Source of the DNA: Sphingopyxis sp. H050
Lineage (GTDB): Bacteria > Pseudomonadota > Alphaproteobacteria > Sphingomonadales > Sphingomonadaceae
Reading direction: 5' to 3'
NCBI RefSeq assembly: GCF_001468265.1
Contig: NZ_LNRZ01000003.1
Location: forward strand, 248,001-312,000
DNA: 64,000 nucleotides
Both the position numbers and the translations under genes were made by a program. Positions 54,518-64,000 of this stretch are shown one piece after another (position 1 is the first letter of the stretch; each line of letters opens with the position of its first letter). The notes under the pieces are model-generated. The model made no database searches. It was given only the letters and a program-made list of their open reading frames with translations, and was not told where the DNA came from.

Positions 54518-55648
54518 TCACTCCGTCAGATCGTCCCACATTTCCTTAATGCGGCCGAAAAAGCCCTGGCTCGCCGGGCATTCGTCGCCGGTTTCGGTCT
54601 CGCGGAACGCCTGCAGCAATTCCTTCTGCTTCGCGCTGAGCCTCGTCGGCGTCTCGACATCGATCTGGACGACGAGGTCGCCCGTGCCGCGGCCGTTCAG
54701 CACCGGCATGCCCGCGCCGCGCTGGCGGAGCTGCTTGCCCGACTGGATGCCCGCGGGAATCGCGATGTCGTGCTTCTTGCCGTCGAGGCCGGGGATGGCG
54801 ATCGACCCGCCGAGCGCCGCGGTGGTGAAGCTGATCGGCGCCCGGGTGAACAGCGTCGTGCCCTCGCGCTCGAACACCTTGTGCCGCGCCATGTGGAGGA
54901 AGATGTAGAGGTCGCCCGGCGCCGCACCGCGCGCGCCGCTTTCGCCCTCGCCCGACAGGCGGATGCGCGTGCCCTCGTCGACCCCGGCAGGGATGTTGAC
55001 GGTCAGCGTCTTGCGGCGGTCTACACGGCCTTCGCCGTGGCACGTATTGCAGGGGTCGGCGATCACCTCGCCCGCGCCCTGACAGGTCGGGCAGGTGCGC
55101 TCGACCATGAAGAAACCCTGCTGCGCGCGCACCTTGCCGTGACCGGCGCAGGTCGAGCAGCGGTTGGTCGCGGTGCCGGGCTTGGCACCCGATCCGTCGC
55201 ACGTCTCGCAGCGCGCCGCGACGTCGACCTGGATCTCGCGCGTCACGCCGGTGAAGGCGTCCTCGAGCCTGATTTCCATGTCGTAACGCAGGTCGGCGCC
55301 GCGCGCCGGGCCGCGCTGCTGGCGTCCGCCGCCGAACGCCGAGCCGAAGATCGATTCGAAAATATCGCCGATGTCGCCGAAATCGGCGCCGGTGCCACCG
55401 CCGAAGCCGCCCGCGCCGCCGTTGACGCCGGCCTTGCCGAACCGGTCATAGGCCGCGCGCTTCTGCGGATCCTTCAGGCAGTCATAGGCCTCGTTGATCG
55501 CCTTGAACCGCGCCTCGCTGTCGCCGCACCCCGGATTCTTGTCGGGGTGATATTGCATTGCGAGCTTGCGATAGCTGGCCTTCAGCGCCGCGTCGTCGGC
55601 GGTGCGATCGACTTCGAGCAGTTCATAATAATCGATGTCGAGCGACAT
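54518..55648 (-). CDS. dnaJ: Chaperone protein DnaJ
   Basis: 376 residues: J domain with HPD at 34-36, Gly/Phe-rich linker (FGGGTGADFGDIGDIF), four CxxCxGxG zinc repeats (CETCDGSG, CSTCAGHG, CPTCQGAG, CNTCHGEG) and the C-terminal client-binding domains. It is the type I Hsp40 that stimulates DnaK. It lies 163 bp after dnaK on the same strand, with a REP-type repeat between them. Confidence 0.96.
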   Translation of the reverse strand: MSLDIDYYELLEVDRTADDAALKASYRKLAMQYHPDKNPGCGDSEARFKAINEAYDCLKDPQKRAAYDRFGKAGVNGGAGGFGGGTGADFGDIGDIFESIFGSAFGGGRQQRGPARGADLRYDMEIRLEDAFTGVTREIQVDVAARCETCDGSGAKPGTATNRCSTCAGHGKVRAQQGFFMVERTCPTCQGAGEVIADPCNTCHGEGRVDRRKTLTVNIPAGVDEGTRIRLSGEGESGARGAAPGDLYIFLHMARHKVFEREGTTLFTRAPISFTTAALGGSIAIPGLDGKKHDIAIPAGIQSGKQLRQRGAGMPVLNGRGTGDLVVQIDVETPTRLSAKQKELLQAFRETETGDECPASQGFFGRIKEMWDDLTE

Positions 55649-55680
55649 AATCTATCGGCCCCTAGCCCGGCCTCCCATTT

Positions 55681-55795
55681 CCGTTCGCCCTGAGCCTGTC
55701 GAAGCCTGTCCCGAGCGACGCCGCAGGCGGCGTCGAGGGGGGCCGTTCTTCTCTGAAGAAGAAGGGCGGTGCTTCGACAAGCTCAGCACGAACGG
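55681..55795. repeat. Sphingomonad REP-type inverted repeat between dnaK and dnaJ
   Basis: The left arm CCGTTCGCCCTGAGCCTGTC... begins at 55681 and the right arm GCTTCGACAAGCTCAGCACG ends with AACGG at 55795. The inner part contains CGACGCCGCAGGCGGCGTCG, itself a palindrome. This is the third copy of the class. Confidence 0.82.
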
Positions 55796-55811
55796 CATGA
55801 GAGGTCAGCCT

Positions 55812-57719
<1,908 letters not shown>

Positions 57720-57787
57720 TGATAACCGTCCTTGTTGCTTCTTCGGCGCCCTAATCAGGCACGCCGTCCATGGGTTTGATGGGCGCG

Positions 57788-57815
57788 ATATAGGTGCGCT
57801 TTGCCTTGGCACAAG
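57788..57815 (-). promoter_or_regulatory. RpoH (sigma32) heat-shock promoter of dnaK
   Basis: On the minus strand CTTG (57812-57815), 17 bases, then CCTATAT (57788-57794). This fits the alphaproteobacterial RpoH consensus CTTG-N17/18-CYTATnT exactly. It lies 69 bp before the dnaK ATG. Confidence 0.75.
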
Positions 57816-57873
57816 GGTTTTGACCGCCTATCTGGAATCCGAAAATTTCGCGCTTTTACGGAGTCATCCCGAA

Positions 57874-58437
57874 ATGAAACCCTTCGCTCCCCGTCTCTTT
57901 CTTGGCACCGCACTTGTCGCCACCGCGCTGACCCTGACCGCGTGCGAGCAGAATCTGGGCAAGGGCCAGCCGCTGAACGTCGTCGGCGGCTATATCCAGA
58001 TGGCCGCCACCCCCGACCGTCCGGCGGTCGGCTATTTCACCGTCCAGGGCGGTCCGCGCGACGTCCAGCTGATGGCCGTCACCTCCGATCTCGCGCAGCG
58101 CGTCGAAATGCACGAGAGCGTCAAGGAAAATGGCGTGGTGACGATGAAGCCGCTGGTCAGCGCCGACGTCCCCGCAAAGGGCAAGCTGCAATTCAAGCAG
58201 GGCGGCAAGCATCTGATGATCTGGAACATCAACGGCGCCGCGGTGCGCGCGGGCAAGCTGCCGATGCAATTCGTCTTCACCAACAACAACAACGAGCGCA
58301 TCCTGTTCGACCTGCCGATCAAGCCCGCCCCGGGCGGCGAGGCGGCCGCGACCGGCGAAACGGCAATGGATCACAGCAAGATGGATCATGGTGCGATGGA
58401 CGCCGAAAAGGCGCCGGCGGACGCGGCCAAGAAATAA
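57874..58437 (+). CDS. PCu(A)C-family copper chaperone lipoprotein
   Basis: 187 residues: lipobox LTAC, PCuAC domain with the copper motif in RVEMHESVKENGVVTMKPL and GGKHLMIWN (Met/His ligands in the expected order), and a Met/His-rich tail (MDHSKMDHGAMD) as an extra metal site. The family delivers Cu(I) to the Cu-A/Cu-B centres of cytochrome oxidase in the periplasm. It is divergent from dnaK and directly followed (no gap) by the vgr-related gene's GTG. Confidence 0.85.
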   Translation: MKPFAPRLFLGTALVATALTLTACEQNLGKGQPLNVVGGYIQMAATPDRPAVGYFTVQGGPRDVQLMAVTSDLAQRVEMHESVKENGVVTMKPLVSADVPAKGKLQFKQGGKHLMIWNINGAAVRAGKLPMQFVFTNNNNERILFDLPIKPAPGGEAAATGETAMDHSKMDHGAMDAEKAPADAAKK

Positions 58438-58938
58438 GTGCCGCGCCCGTCGCGACCCCTGACGAAAGGCGAGATCGCGCTCGCGCAAAGCGTCTTCGGC
58501 GACGCCATCGACTATGCGCGGGTGCGCGTGCGCCACTATAAATGGATCTTCTTCCAGCCGCGCCGCATCGTCATGGCGCCGATGGGCGACCTGCATTTCC
58601 ATCCCAGGGGCGGCGTCTATTGCGACGATTTTTCCTCCCCGGCCGGTGTGCGCGAGGATGAATGGAAGGCCAAGGGGCTGTTCCTTCACGAAATGACGCA
58701 CGTCTGGCAGGCGCAGCAGCGCGGACGTTGGTATCTGGTGCTCATGCGGCACCCGTTCGCGACCTATGACTACAGCCTCAAACCCGGCTGGCCGCTCCAC
58801 CGCTACGGACTGGAACAGCAGGCGGAGATCGTGCGGCACTATTGGCTGCTGACGCAGGGCGCGACGATCGGCGGCGCGCCCGATGTGGCATCCTACCGGG
58901 CAATCCTGCCCGCGTCGTGGAAGGCATCCGGTTCCTGA
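58438..58938 (+). CDS. 'Vgr related' HExxH-motif protein
   Basis: 166 residues starting with GTG immediately after the TAA of the copper chaperone. LFLHEMTHVWQAQQRGRW contains a zincin-like HExxH. There is no signal peptide and no VgrG domain; the common database name 'vgr related protein' in sphingomonads is not informative. It may be a metallopeptidase or just a metal-binding domain. It is followed after 12 bp by a membrane PH-domain gene. Confidence 0.65.
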   Translation: MPRPSRPLTKGEIALAQSVFGDAIDYARVRVRHYKWIFFQPRRIVMAPMGDLHFHPRGGVYCDDFSSPAGVREDEWKAKGLFLHEMTHVWQAQQRGRWYLVLMRHPFATYDYSLKPGWPLHRYGLEQQAEIVRHYWLLTQGATIGGAPDVASYRAILPASWKASGS

Positions 58939-58950
58939 GGAGAGACAGAC

Positions 58951-59394
58951 ATGCCCGAAGTTCTCGACCGCTTTCGTTCCTCGACCTGGGGCTGGCTGCG
59001 CGGCACGCTCCTCGGCTGGCTGACGCTGCTGCTCTGCCTCGTCGGGGTCGGGTTCCTGATCATCCTCGTTCAGTGGATCCGCAACCTCGGCGTCACGTAC
59101 GAGCTGACCGAGGACCGCCTGATCCTGCGCAAGGGCATATTCGTCAAAAGCATCGACGAGATCGAGCTTTACCGCGTCAAGGACGTCCGCATGGACTTCA
59201 CCCTTGTCAACCAGTGGGCAGGGATCGGCACCATCAGCATCGATTCGTCCGACGAGACGACGCGCGCGGGCGCGCTCGTCATCCCGCATATCGAGCGGGC
59301 GGCGGAACGGCGCGAGGAACTGCGTCGGCTGGTCGACGCCGCGCGGCAGAAGCGCCGCGTGCGCGAACTCGACGTATCGAGCGAAATGCTCTGA
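58951..59394 (+). CDS. Bacterial PH-domain membrane protein
   Basis: 147 residues. One or two hydrophobic helices (WLRGTLLGWLTLLLCLVGVG; FLIILVQWIRN) are followed by a bacterial PH (bPH2/DUF304-like) domain: TYELTEDRLILRKGIFVKSIDEIELYRVKDVR in parts, then GTISIDSSDETT. These domains sit at the inner membrane, with unknown ligands. AGGAGAG is a good ribosome site. Third gene of the copper chaperone cluster. Confidence 0.78.
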   Translation: MPEVLDRFRSSTWGWLRGTLLGWLTLLLCLVGVGFLIILVQWIRNLGVTYELTEDRLILRKGIFVKSIDEIELYRVKDVRMDFTLVNQWAGIGTISIDSSDETTRAGALVIPHIERAAERREELRRLVDAARQKRRVRELDVSSEML

Positions 59395-59446
59395 TCTGGC
59401 AATTACCGGCTAGCCAGAAGGGTGGTGTTCGATCTATGTTCCGTGC

Positions 59447-60823
59447 ATGGATGTCACCGCGCTCGCTATCGCCTTCGTCGCCCTCGGTCTCGGCGGCCTG
59501 ATCGGCTGGCTGTTCGCCGGACGGCAGGCGGGGGCGCTGAAGGCCGAGCGTGATGGATTGTCCGAGCGTTTCAAGGCGGCGGTGACCGATCTTGCGGCCG
59601 AGGCCGAGGCGCGCAAGGCGGCGGACCTCAAACTCTCGGCGCTGCTTGCCGAACAGCGCGCCCGCGACGAGGCGCACGAGGCGCAGATCGCCCAGCTCCG
59701 CGACGCGCAGACGGCGCTCACGGCGCAGTTCCGCGAAGTCGGGCAGGCGATGCTCGGTGAGGCGCAAAAAGCCTTCCTCGAACGCGCCGAGCAGCGTTTC
59801 AAGCAGAGCGAGGAGACGGCGGGACAGAATCTCAAAGCCTTGCTGTCCCCGGTCCACGAGCGGCTGCAGAAATATGAGGAAGCCGTCGGCAAGGTCGAGG
59901 CCGAGCGCCGCGACGCCTTCGGACTGCTCCACGGCCAGATCGCGGCGATGCGCGAAGGCACCGAGCGCGTGTCGAGCGAAGCCGCAAAGCTCGTCAACGC
60001 GCTCCGCAACGCCCCCAAGGCGCGCGGCCGCTGGGGCGAGCAGCAGCTGCGCAATGTCCTCGAAAGCTGCGGGCTCAGCGAGCATGCCGATTTCCAGACC
60101 GAGGTCAGCGTCGCCGATGGCGACGGCGGACGCCTCCGTCCCGACGTCGTCGTCAAGGTGCCGGGCGGACAGAGCCTCGTTATCGACGCCAAGGTGTCGC
60201 TCAACGCCTATCAGGATGCGTTCGGCGCGGTCGACGAGAATGAAAAGGCGGTGCATCTCGCCGCGCACGCCGCGGCGATGAAGGCGCATGTCAACACGCT
60301 CGGCGCCAAATCCTACTGGAACCAGTTCGACGACACCCCCGATTTCGTCGTGATGTTCGTCCCCGGCGAGCATTTTCTTGCCGCCGCGCTCGATCAGGAT
60401 CACGAGCTCTGGGACTATGCGTTCGAGCGCAAGGTGCTGCTCGCGACCCCGACCAACCTCATCGCGATCGCGCGCACCGTTGCGGCGGTGTGGCGGCAGG
60501 AAAAGCTCGCCGGGCAGGCGCGCGAGATCGCCGCGCTCGGCAAGGAACTCTATGCGCGCATGTCGGTGATGGGATCGCACATCGCGCGCGTCGGCAAGAA
60601 TCTCGACCAGGCGACCGGCGCTTACAATGCCTTCGTTGGTAGCTTCGAATCTCAGGTTCTCACCCAAGCCCGGCGGTTTGAAAGCTTAGACATTGAAACC
60701 GGCGATAAGGCCATTGCGCCGTTGCCGGCCTCCGAGCAGAATGCCCGACCGATTACTAGAATATCGACAGCCGAACATCTTGATGAGCTGCCGAATTCGA
60801 ACTTGGCCAGACTGTCAAAGTGA
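59447..60823 (+). CDS. rmuC: DNA recombination protein RmuC
   Basis: 458 residues: N-terminal membrane anchor (ALAIAFVALGLGGLIGWLFA), coiled coil (~30-170), and the RmuC nuclease-fold domain (ARGRWGEQQLRNVLESCGL, RLRPDVVVKVPGGQSLVIDAKVSL in part, YAFERKVLLATPTNLIAIARTV in part). It limits recombination of inverted repeats. The last ~50 residues fall outside the conserved domain and are encoded by DNA of lower G+C, continuous with the patch downstream. Confidence 0.9.
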   Translation: MDVTALAIAFVALGLGGLIGWLFAGRQAGALKAERDGLSERFKAAVTDLAAEAEARKAADLKLSALLAEQRARDEAHEAQIAQLRDAQTALTAQFREVGQAMLGEAQKAFLERAEQRFKQSEETAGQNLKALLSPVHERLQKYEEAVGKVEAERRDAFGLLHGQIAAMREGTERVSSEAAKLVNALRNAPKARGRWGEQQLRNVLESCGLSEHADFQTEVSVADGDGGRLRPDVVVKVPGGQSLVIDAKVSLNAYQDAFGAVDENEKAVHLAAHAAAMKAHVNTLGAKSYWNQFDDTPDFVVMFVPGEHFLAAALDQDHELWDYAFERKVLLATPTNLIAIARTVAAVWRQEKLAGQAREIAALGKELYARMSVMGSHIARVGKNLDQATGAYNAFVGSFESQVLTQARRFESLDIETGDKAIAPLPASEQNARPITRISTAEHLDELPNSNLARLSK

Positions 60824-61036
60824 TAGAGAGGAGACTCGATATGGACCCTTGATGCTTGAACAGAAGCAGACGAGTGTCGTGACGGTGATGTAGAGATTCC
60901 CTTAGAAGATCTGAATATCCTCCAAAGAGACTGCGAGCTGAGCGTAGCGAAGAGGTTTTTGGAAGCCCTATTTATATTCCTGCTGAACAATAAACGCGGC
61001 ACTTCTGGTCTAGCCCTCCATTCAAGGAGAACGGCT

Positions 61037-61201
61037 ATGTCGATGCTTCAGAAATATTGCGCTGAAACTGAGCCCGGTATCTGGCAGTGGTTCATTGCCA
61101 CGCCGGAGGGGCGGTGGATCGCGGTATCTGCACGCAAGTTTCCGAGTCTGTCGGAAGCGAAGCAAGCATTGAAAAGCTTTCTGCGGTTGTTGAAACCGTA
61201 A
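61037..61201 (+). CDS. Small hypothetical protein (54 aa)
   Basis: The sequence MSMLQKYCAETEPGIWQWFI... ends in a basic helix SEAKQALKSFLRLLKP. A perfect-looking AAGGAGA ribosome site lies 7 bases before ATG 61037, which decides this start over an upstream ATG at 60959. The WQWFIATPEGRWIAVSARKF stretch loosely recalls DUF1508/YegP-type beta repeats, but at low certainty. It lies in the lower-G+C patch after rmuC and is followed by a good terminator, so it is probably a real small gene. Confidence 0.6.
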   Translation: MSMLQKYCAETEPGIWQWFIATPEGRWIAVSARKFPSLSEAKQALKSFLRLLKP

Positions 61202-61224
61202 GCTGAAATCCGCAACATCTGGCC

Positions 61225-61257
61225 AAGGGGGGCAGGCGAAATTCGTCTGCCCCTTTT
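61225..61257 (+). terminator. Rho-independent terminator after the 54-aa gene
   Basis: GGGGCAGGCG pairs with CGTCTGCCCC (one G-U) around AAATT, followed by TTTT at 61254-61257. Confidence 0.78.
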
Positions 61258-61277
61258 CAGTTGGATCGCGTGAACGA

Positions 61278-61979
61278 CTAGATCGCGCGCTTCAGCAGCG
61301 CCGTCTTGCCGTCGGCGCCGTTCAGGATCAGCGTGCCGTCGTTAGGGAAGGCGAGGCTCACCGGACCGCGCATCAGCGCGAAGAAGGCGCTCTCCTGCGT
61401 CATGCCCGCACCGGGGCAGGCCATCTTGGTCGCCATCAGTGGTCCTGCGGTCAGCGTGCTGCCCTCGACCCTGTAGCTGCCCGAGAAGCGGTTGCACCCC
61501 GCGCTACCGCTCAACCGCTCGCCGTCGAACTGCAGCGACGTCGGCCGCTCGCCCGCGACTGCAACACCGCCGATCGACACGAAGGTCCAGCTCGTTCCCG
61601 CAAGTTCGCTGGGCGGCAGCACCCCGCCGCCGCAGCCCTTCACCGTCTTGCCGTCGGCGGTGACCGTCACCGTGTCGCGATAGCGGCGATCGCTCATCCC
61701 GTCGCTGCATGTCGCATGCGTGACGTCGACCGTCAGTCGATCGGTGACATAGCGCTCGCCGTTGAACGAAGGCCGCGCTCCGGGATTGGGCACCGCGATC
61801 TTCGTCTCGCCGTAATCGCCGTTGTAGTTGAGCCGCTCGGGGGTGATCTCCAGCGTCCAGCCGGGCTCGGTGCCGAGCGCGAAATAGGCGGCGGGCTTCG
61901 GACCCTGCGGCGGCTGGGCGGCCGGGACGCAGGCGGCCAACGATAGGCCGACGGCAAGAAGCGGAAGCAACTTGGACAC
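61278..61979 (-). CDS. META-domain (HslJ-like) lipoprotein
   Basis: 233 residues with lipobox LAAC. The first half has an ALGTEPGW-type domain (YFALGTEPGWTLEITPERL) often seen with META domains; the second half is META (ELAGTSWTFVSIGG, LSGSAGCNRFSGSYRVEG, MACPG... F). The GTG at 61979 is chosen: AAGGAGAG lies 7 bases upstream and it opens directly on the lipoprotein signal. HslJ-type proteins are linked to heat or novobiocin tolerance in E. coli; the role here is unproven. Confidence 0.8.
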   Translation of the reverse strand: MSKLLPLLAVGLSLAACVPAAQPPQGPKPAAYFALGTEPGWTLEITPERLNYNGDYGETKIAVPNPGARPSFNGERYVTDRLTVDVTHATCSDGMSDRRYRDTVTVTADGKTVKGCGGGVLPPSELAGTSWTFVSIGGVAVAGERPTSLQFDGERLSGSAGCNRFSGSYRVEGSTLTAGPLMATKMACPGAGMTQESAFFALMRGPVSLAFPNDGTLILNGADGKTALLKRAI

Positions 61980-61997
61980 GGGAGCTCTCCTTGAAGT

Positions 61998-62077
61998 CCG
62001 TTCGCGTCGAGCGAAGTCGAGACGGCCATCGTCAGCGCGCGTCCTCACGGCATCTCGACTTCGCTCGATGCGAACGG
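61998..62077. repeat. GAGCGAAGTCGAGA-class inverted repeat
   Basis: CCGTTCGCGTCGAGCGAAGT leads the left arm (61998) and the right arm reads TCTCGACTTCGCTCGATGCG followed by AACGG (ends 62077). The outer CCGTTCG/CGAACGG is shared with the CTTCGACAAGCTC class, but the core differs, so it is a sister family. Confidence 0.75.
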
Positions 62078-62133
62078 GTATCGGATAGTAGCACAAGGGT
62101 GGCGCGCCGCTGAACGGAAAGCGTGTTCGCCGT

Positions 62134-62943
62134 TCAGCTTCGCCGCTGGTTCAGCACCTCATAGGCCATCACCGACGCCGCGACCGCGGCGTTCAGGCTG
62201 TCCGCCTTGCCCATCATCGGCATCTTCACGCGCAGGTCGGCCGCCGCGGCATAGGCTTCGGGCATTCCCTGCGATTCATTGCCGATCAGGATGAAGGTCG
62301 GCGCGGCGTAACGCACCGCCTGATAGTCCTGCGTATCGTCGCCGAGCCAGGTCGCGACCAGTTCGCCGGGGCCGCTGCGCAGCCAGGGCAGGAATTCGTC
62401 CCAGCGCGCCTGCACCAGTTTCTGCGTGAAGATCGCCCCCATGCTCGCGCGCACCGCCTCGACCGCATAGGGATCGGTGCTCTCGTCGAGCAGGATCAGC
62501 CCGCCCGCGCCGACCGCGTCGCCGGTGCGCAGCATCGTGCCGAGATTGCCCGGATCGCGCAGTCGTTCGGCGACGAGCCAGATCGGCGCGGCAGTGCGGT
62601 CGAGATCGGCGAGCGCGGTCTTGGGCTCGGCGTAGATGCCGACGATCGTCTGCGCATTGTCCTTGCCCGACAGTTTCGACAGGATCGCGGGCGTCGTGTC
62701 GATGACCTCGCCGCCGCTCGCCAGCGTTGCCTCGACCAGCGCCTGCGCCAGCGGATGCGCGGCGCCTTCCTCGGCCAGGAACAGCCAGTGCGGCAGCACG
62801 CCCGCCTCGCGCGCCTCGGTCGCGATGCGCAGCCCCTCGGCCAGGAACAGCCCCTCGGCGCGGCGGTGCCGCTTTTCGCGCAGCAGGCGTATCCGCTTGA
62901 TCAGCGGGTTGGAAAAGCTTTCGATGCGGCTGCGGCGAGCCAT
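62134..62943 (-). CDS. TrmH/SpoU-family RNA 2'-O-methyltransferase
   Basis: A 269-residue SPOUT enzyme with an N-terminal substrate-binding domain (FSNPLIKRIRLLREKRHRRAEGLFLAEG in part) and the knot domain: RDPGNLGTMLRTGDAVGA, FILIGNESQGMPE, and SLNAAVAASVMAYE. It methylates ribose 2'-OH in rRNA or tRNA; which nucleotide is not readable. It starts 4 bp after the HPr stop and is probably the last gene of the rapZ-EIIA-HPr operon. Confidence 0.88.
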   Translation of the reverse strand: MARRSRIESFSNPLIKRIRLLREKRHRRAEGLFLAEGLRIATEAREAGVLPHWLFLAEEGAAHPLAQALVEATLASGGEVIDTTPAILSKLSGKDNAQTIVGIYAEPKTALADLDRTAAPIWLVAERLRDPGNLGTMLRTGDAVGAGGLILLDESTDPYAVEAVRASMGAIFTQKLVQARWDEFLPWLRSGPGELVATWLGDDTQDYQAVRYAAPTFILIGNESQGMPEAYAAAADLRVKMPMMGKADSLNAAVAASVMAYEVLNQRRS

Positions 62944-62947
62944 GGCG

Positions 62948-63229
62948 TCAATCCTCGCCGAAGCTGTCCTTGACCAGCCCGACGAGCTTCAGCAGCGCGG
63001 CGTCGGCGCCGTCGCCCTTCGTGTGGATCGTGATGCTGTCGCCCTTTGCGGCGCCCAGCATCATCAGCCCCATGATCGAGGTGCCATTGACGCGCGATCC
63101 GCCCTTTTCGACCTCGACCGACACCGTCTCGGGCAGGCGGCTGACGAAGGTCACGAACTTGGCGCTCGCGCGGGCGTGGAGCCCGCGCTGGTTGGTGATC
63201 TCGACCGTCTCGCTGACTTCGCCGCTCAT
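62948..63229 (-). CDS. ptsH: HPr-family phosphocarrier protein (NPr-like)
   Basis: 93 residues. QRGLHARASAKFV has the phosphorylated His18; NGTSIMGLMMLGAAKGD is the Ser-46-type region that HPr kinase could modify. In alphaproteobacteria this is the NPr of the PTS-Ntr relay (EINtr-NPr-EIIANtr), which has a regulatory role instead of sugar uptake. It overlaps the EIIA gene by ATGA. Confidence 0.92.
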   Translation of the reverse strand: MSGEVSETVEITNQRGLHARASAKFVTFVSRLPETVSVEVEKGGSRVNGTSIMGLMMLGAAKGDSITIHTKGDGADAALLKLVGLVKDSFGED

Positions 63230-63654
63230 GGTCCCACTCCCAGCATCTCCGATGCGACGGAGATATATTTCTGGCCCGCTTCCTTGGCCGCGATCACCGC
63301 GGCGCGCAGGTCCATCGCCTTGCGGGCGCTTTCCAGCCGGATCAGCATCGGCAGGTTGACGCCCGCGATCACCTCGGTGCGCCCGCTTTCGAGCAGGCTG
63401 ATCGCCAGGTTCGAGGGGGTGCCGCCAAACAGGTCGGTCAGCATGATCACGCCGCGGCCCTCGTCGACCTTGCGGATCGCGTCGGCGATTTCCTTGCGGC
63501 GCATTTCCATATTGTCGTTGGGACCGATGCACACGGTCGCGATCGCGCGCTGCGGGCCGACGACATGCTCCATCGCGCGCACCATCTCTTCGGCAAGGCG
63601 GCCGTGGGTGACGAGGACCATTCCCAGCAGCGGCAGAGCTTTATCGACACCCAT
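63226..63654 (-). CDS. PTS EIIA-Man-type component
   Basis: 142 residues. VLVTHGRLAEEM holds the phosphorylated His17; GVIMLTDLFGGTPSNLA and NLPMLIRL are EIIA-mannose/fructose signature blocks. No membrane EIIC/EIID is present, so it takes part in regulatory phosphotransfer together with HPr. It lies between rapZ and ptsH in the typical alphaproteobacterial order. Confidence 0.9.
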   Translation of the reverse strand: MGVDKALPLLGMVLVTHGRLAEEMVRAMEHVVGPQRAIATVCIGPNDNMEMRRKEIADAIRKVDEGRGVIMLTDLFGGTPSNLAISLLESGRTEVIAGVNLPMLIRLESARKAMDLRAAVIAAKEAGQKYISVASEMLGVGP

Positions 63655-63668
63655 GAAATCGCAGACCC

Positions 63669-64000
63669 TTATGCTTTGCCGGCGCCGGCGGGAGATGCGG
63701 GCGGGGGTCTGCCCTCAAGCCCATCTTGCGGCGCGGAGTCAAGATTGCGATGGGTCAGAACTGGCTCATAACCGGACGCACGTAGCGTTTGAGCAACACG
63801 GTCGGCGACATGGACCGACCGGTGACGCCCGCCGGTGCAGCCGAAGGCGATGGTGACATAGCTCTTTCCCTCGGCGCGATAACGGGGAAGCAGGGTCAGG
63901 ATCAGCATCTCGATCTGCGCGACGCTGTCTTCGTAAGCGGGGTCGGCCATGACATAGGCGGCGACATCCGCGTCCAGCCCGGTGCCGGGCTTCAGCTTCG
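63669..64000 (-). CDS. rapZ: RNase adapter/NTPase RapZ (C-terminal part, cut by window edge)
   Basis: The last ~110 residues are in the window, with the start beyond the right edge. The in-window part reads KLKPGTGLDADVAAY..., VAQIEMLILTLLPRYRAEGKS and the signature IAFGCTGGRHRSVHVADRV of RapZ. In E. coli RapZ steers RNase E to the sRNA GlmZ and senses glucosamine-6-phosphate; in alphaproteobacteria it sits beside hprK. Context with EIIA and HPr supports it. The Pro/Ala tail (EGRPPPASPAGAGKA) is a lineage extension. Confidence 0.88.
   Translation of the reverse strand, partial: KLKPGTGLDADVAAYVMADPAYEDSVAQIEMLILTLLPRYRAEGKSYVTIAFGCTGGRHRSVHVADRVAQTLRASGYEPVLTHRNLDSAPQDGLEGRPPPASPAGAGKA

Overview
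The window is high-G+C, densely coded alphaproteobacterial chromosome. It is most like a sphingomonad (Sphingopyxis/Sphingomonas type). The signs are close likeness to Caulobacter xylose-pathway proteins, an NDUFA12 complex I subunit, an HPr/EIIA/RapZ PTS-Ntr cluster, an atpHAGDC operon, a 'vgr related' HExxH protein and palindromic repeats built on a CTTCGACAAGCTC core. I saw no rRNA, tRNA, insertion sequence, phage gene or CRISPR array.

Region 1 (1-17.4 kb) is a plant-polysaccharide utilisation locus. A minus-strand operon, xylX-xylA-xylB-xylC followed by an acetylesterase cut by the left edge, encodes the Weimberg route from D-xylose to 2-oxoglutarate; xylonate dehydratase (xylD) is not in the window. 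Divergent from it is a plus-strand operon: GH43 xylosidase/arabinofuranosidase, an intact flavin-dependent halogenase homologue, a degenerate halogenase paralogue, a GH3 glucosidase lipoprotein and a cupin/JmjC-type oxygenase. It meets head-on a second minus-strand operon: GH5 endoglucanase with a duplicated C-terminal module, aldose 1-epimerase and a third halogenase. Most neighbouring genes are joined by 4-bp stop/start overlaps. A LacI-type palindrome, TGGTAGCGCTACCA or a one-base variant, sits at both control regions, so one sugar-responsive repressor probably governs all three operons.

Region 2 (17.6-29.6 kb) is accessory or envelope related: a hemerythrin; an operon of collagen-like lipoprotein, TpsB-type outer-membrane transporter and TPR-CHAT protease-like protein; DUF3297; a CHAP amidase; a GGDEF-EAL protein; and a fatty acyl-AMP/CoA ligase.

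Region 3 (29.7-41 kb) is mostly core: recX, DUF192, NDUFA12, DUF2155, aat, an exported methyltransferase, a cpaF ATPase and the atp operon. The atp operon carries an extra, lower-G+C exported-protein gene between atpG and atpD.

Region 4 (41-54.5 kb) is mixed: dienelactone hydrolase, a P-loop kinase-like protein, a membrane trypsin-like protease, DUF1203-ada-PEP mutase, an HExxH TPR peptidase, priA, patatin and a metallo-beta-lactamase-fold protein. Region 5 (54.5-64 kb) has dnaK (with a clear RpoH-type promoter) and dnaJ, a PCuAC copper chaperone, rmuC, a small lower-G+C patch with a 54-codon gene, a META-domain lipoprotein, and the rapZ-EIIA-HPr-trmH operon running off the right edge.
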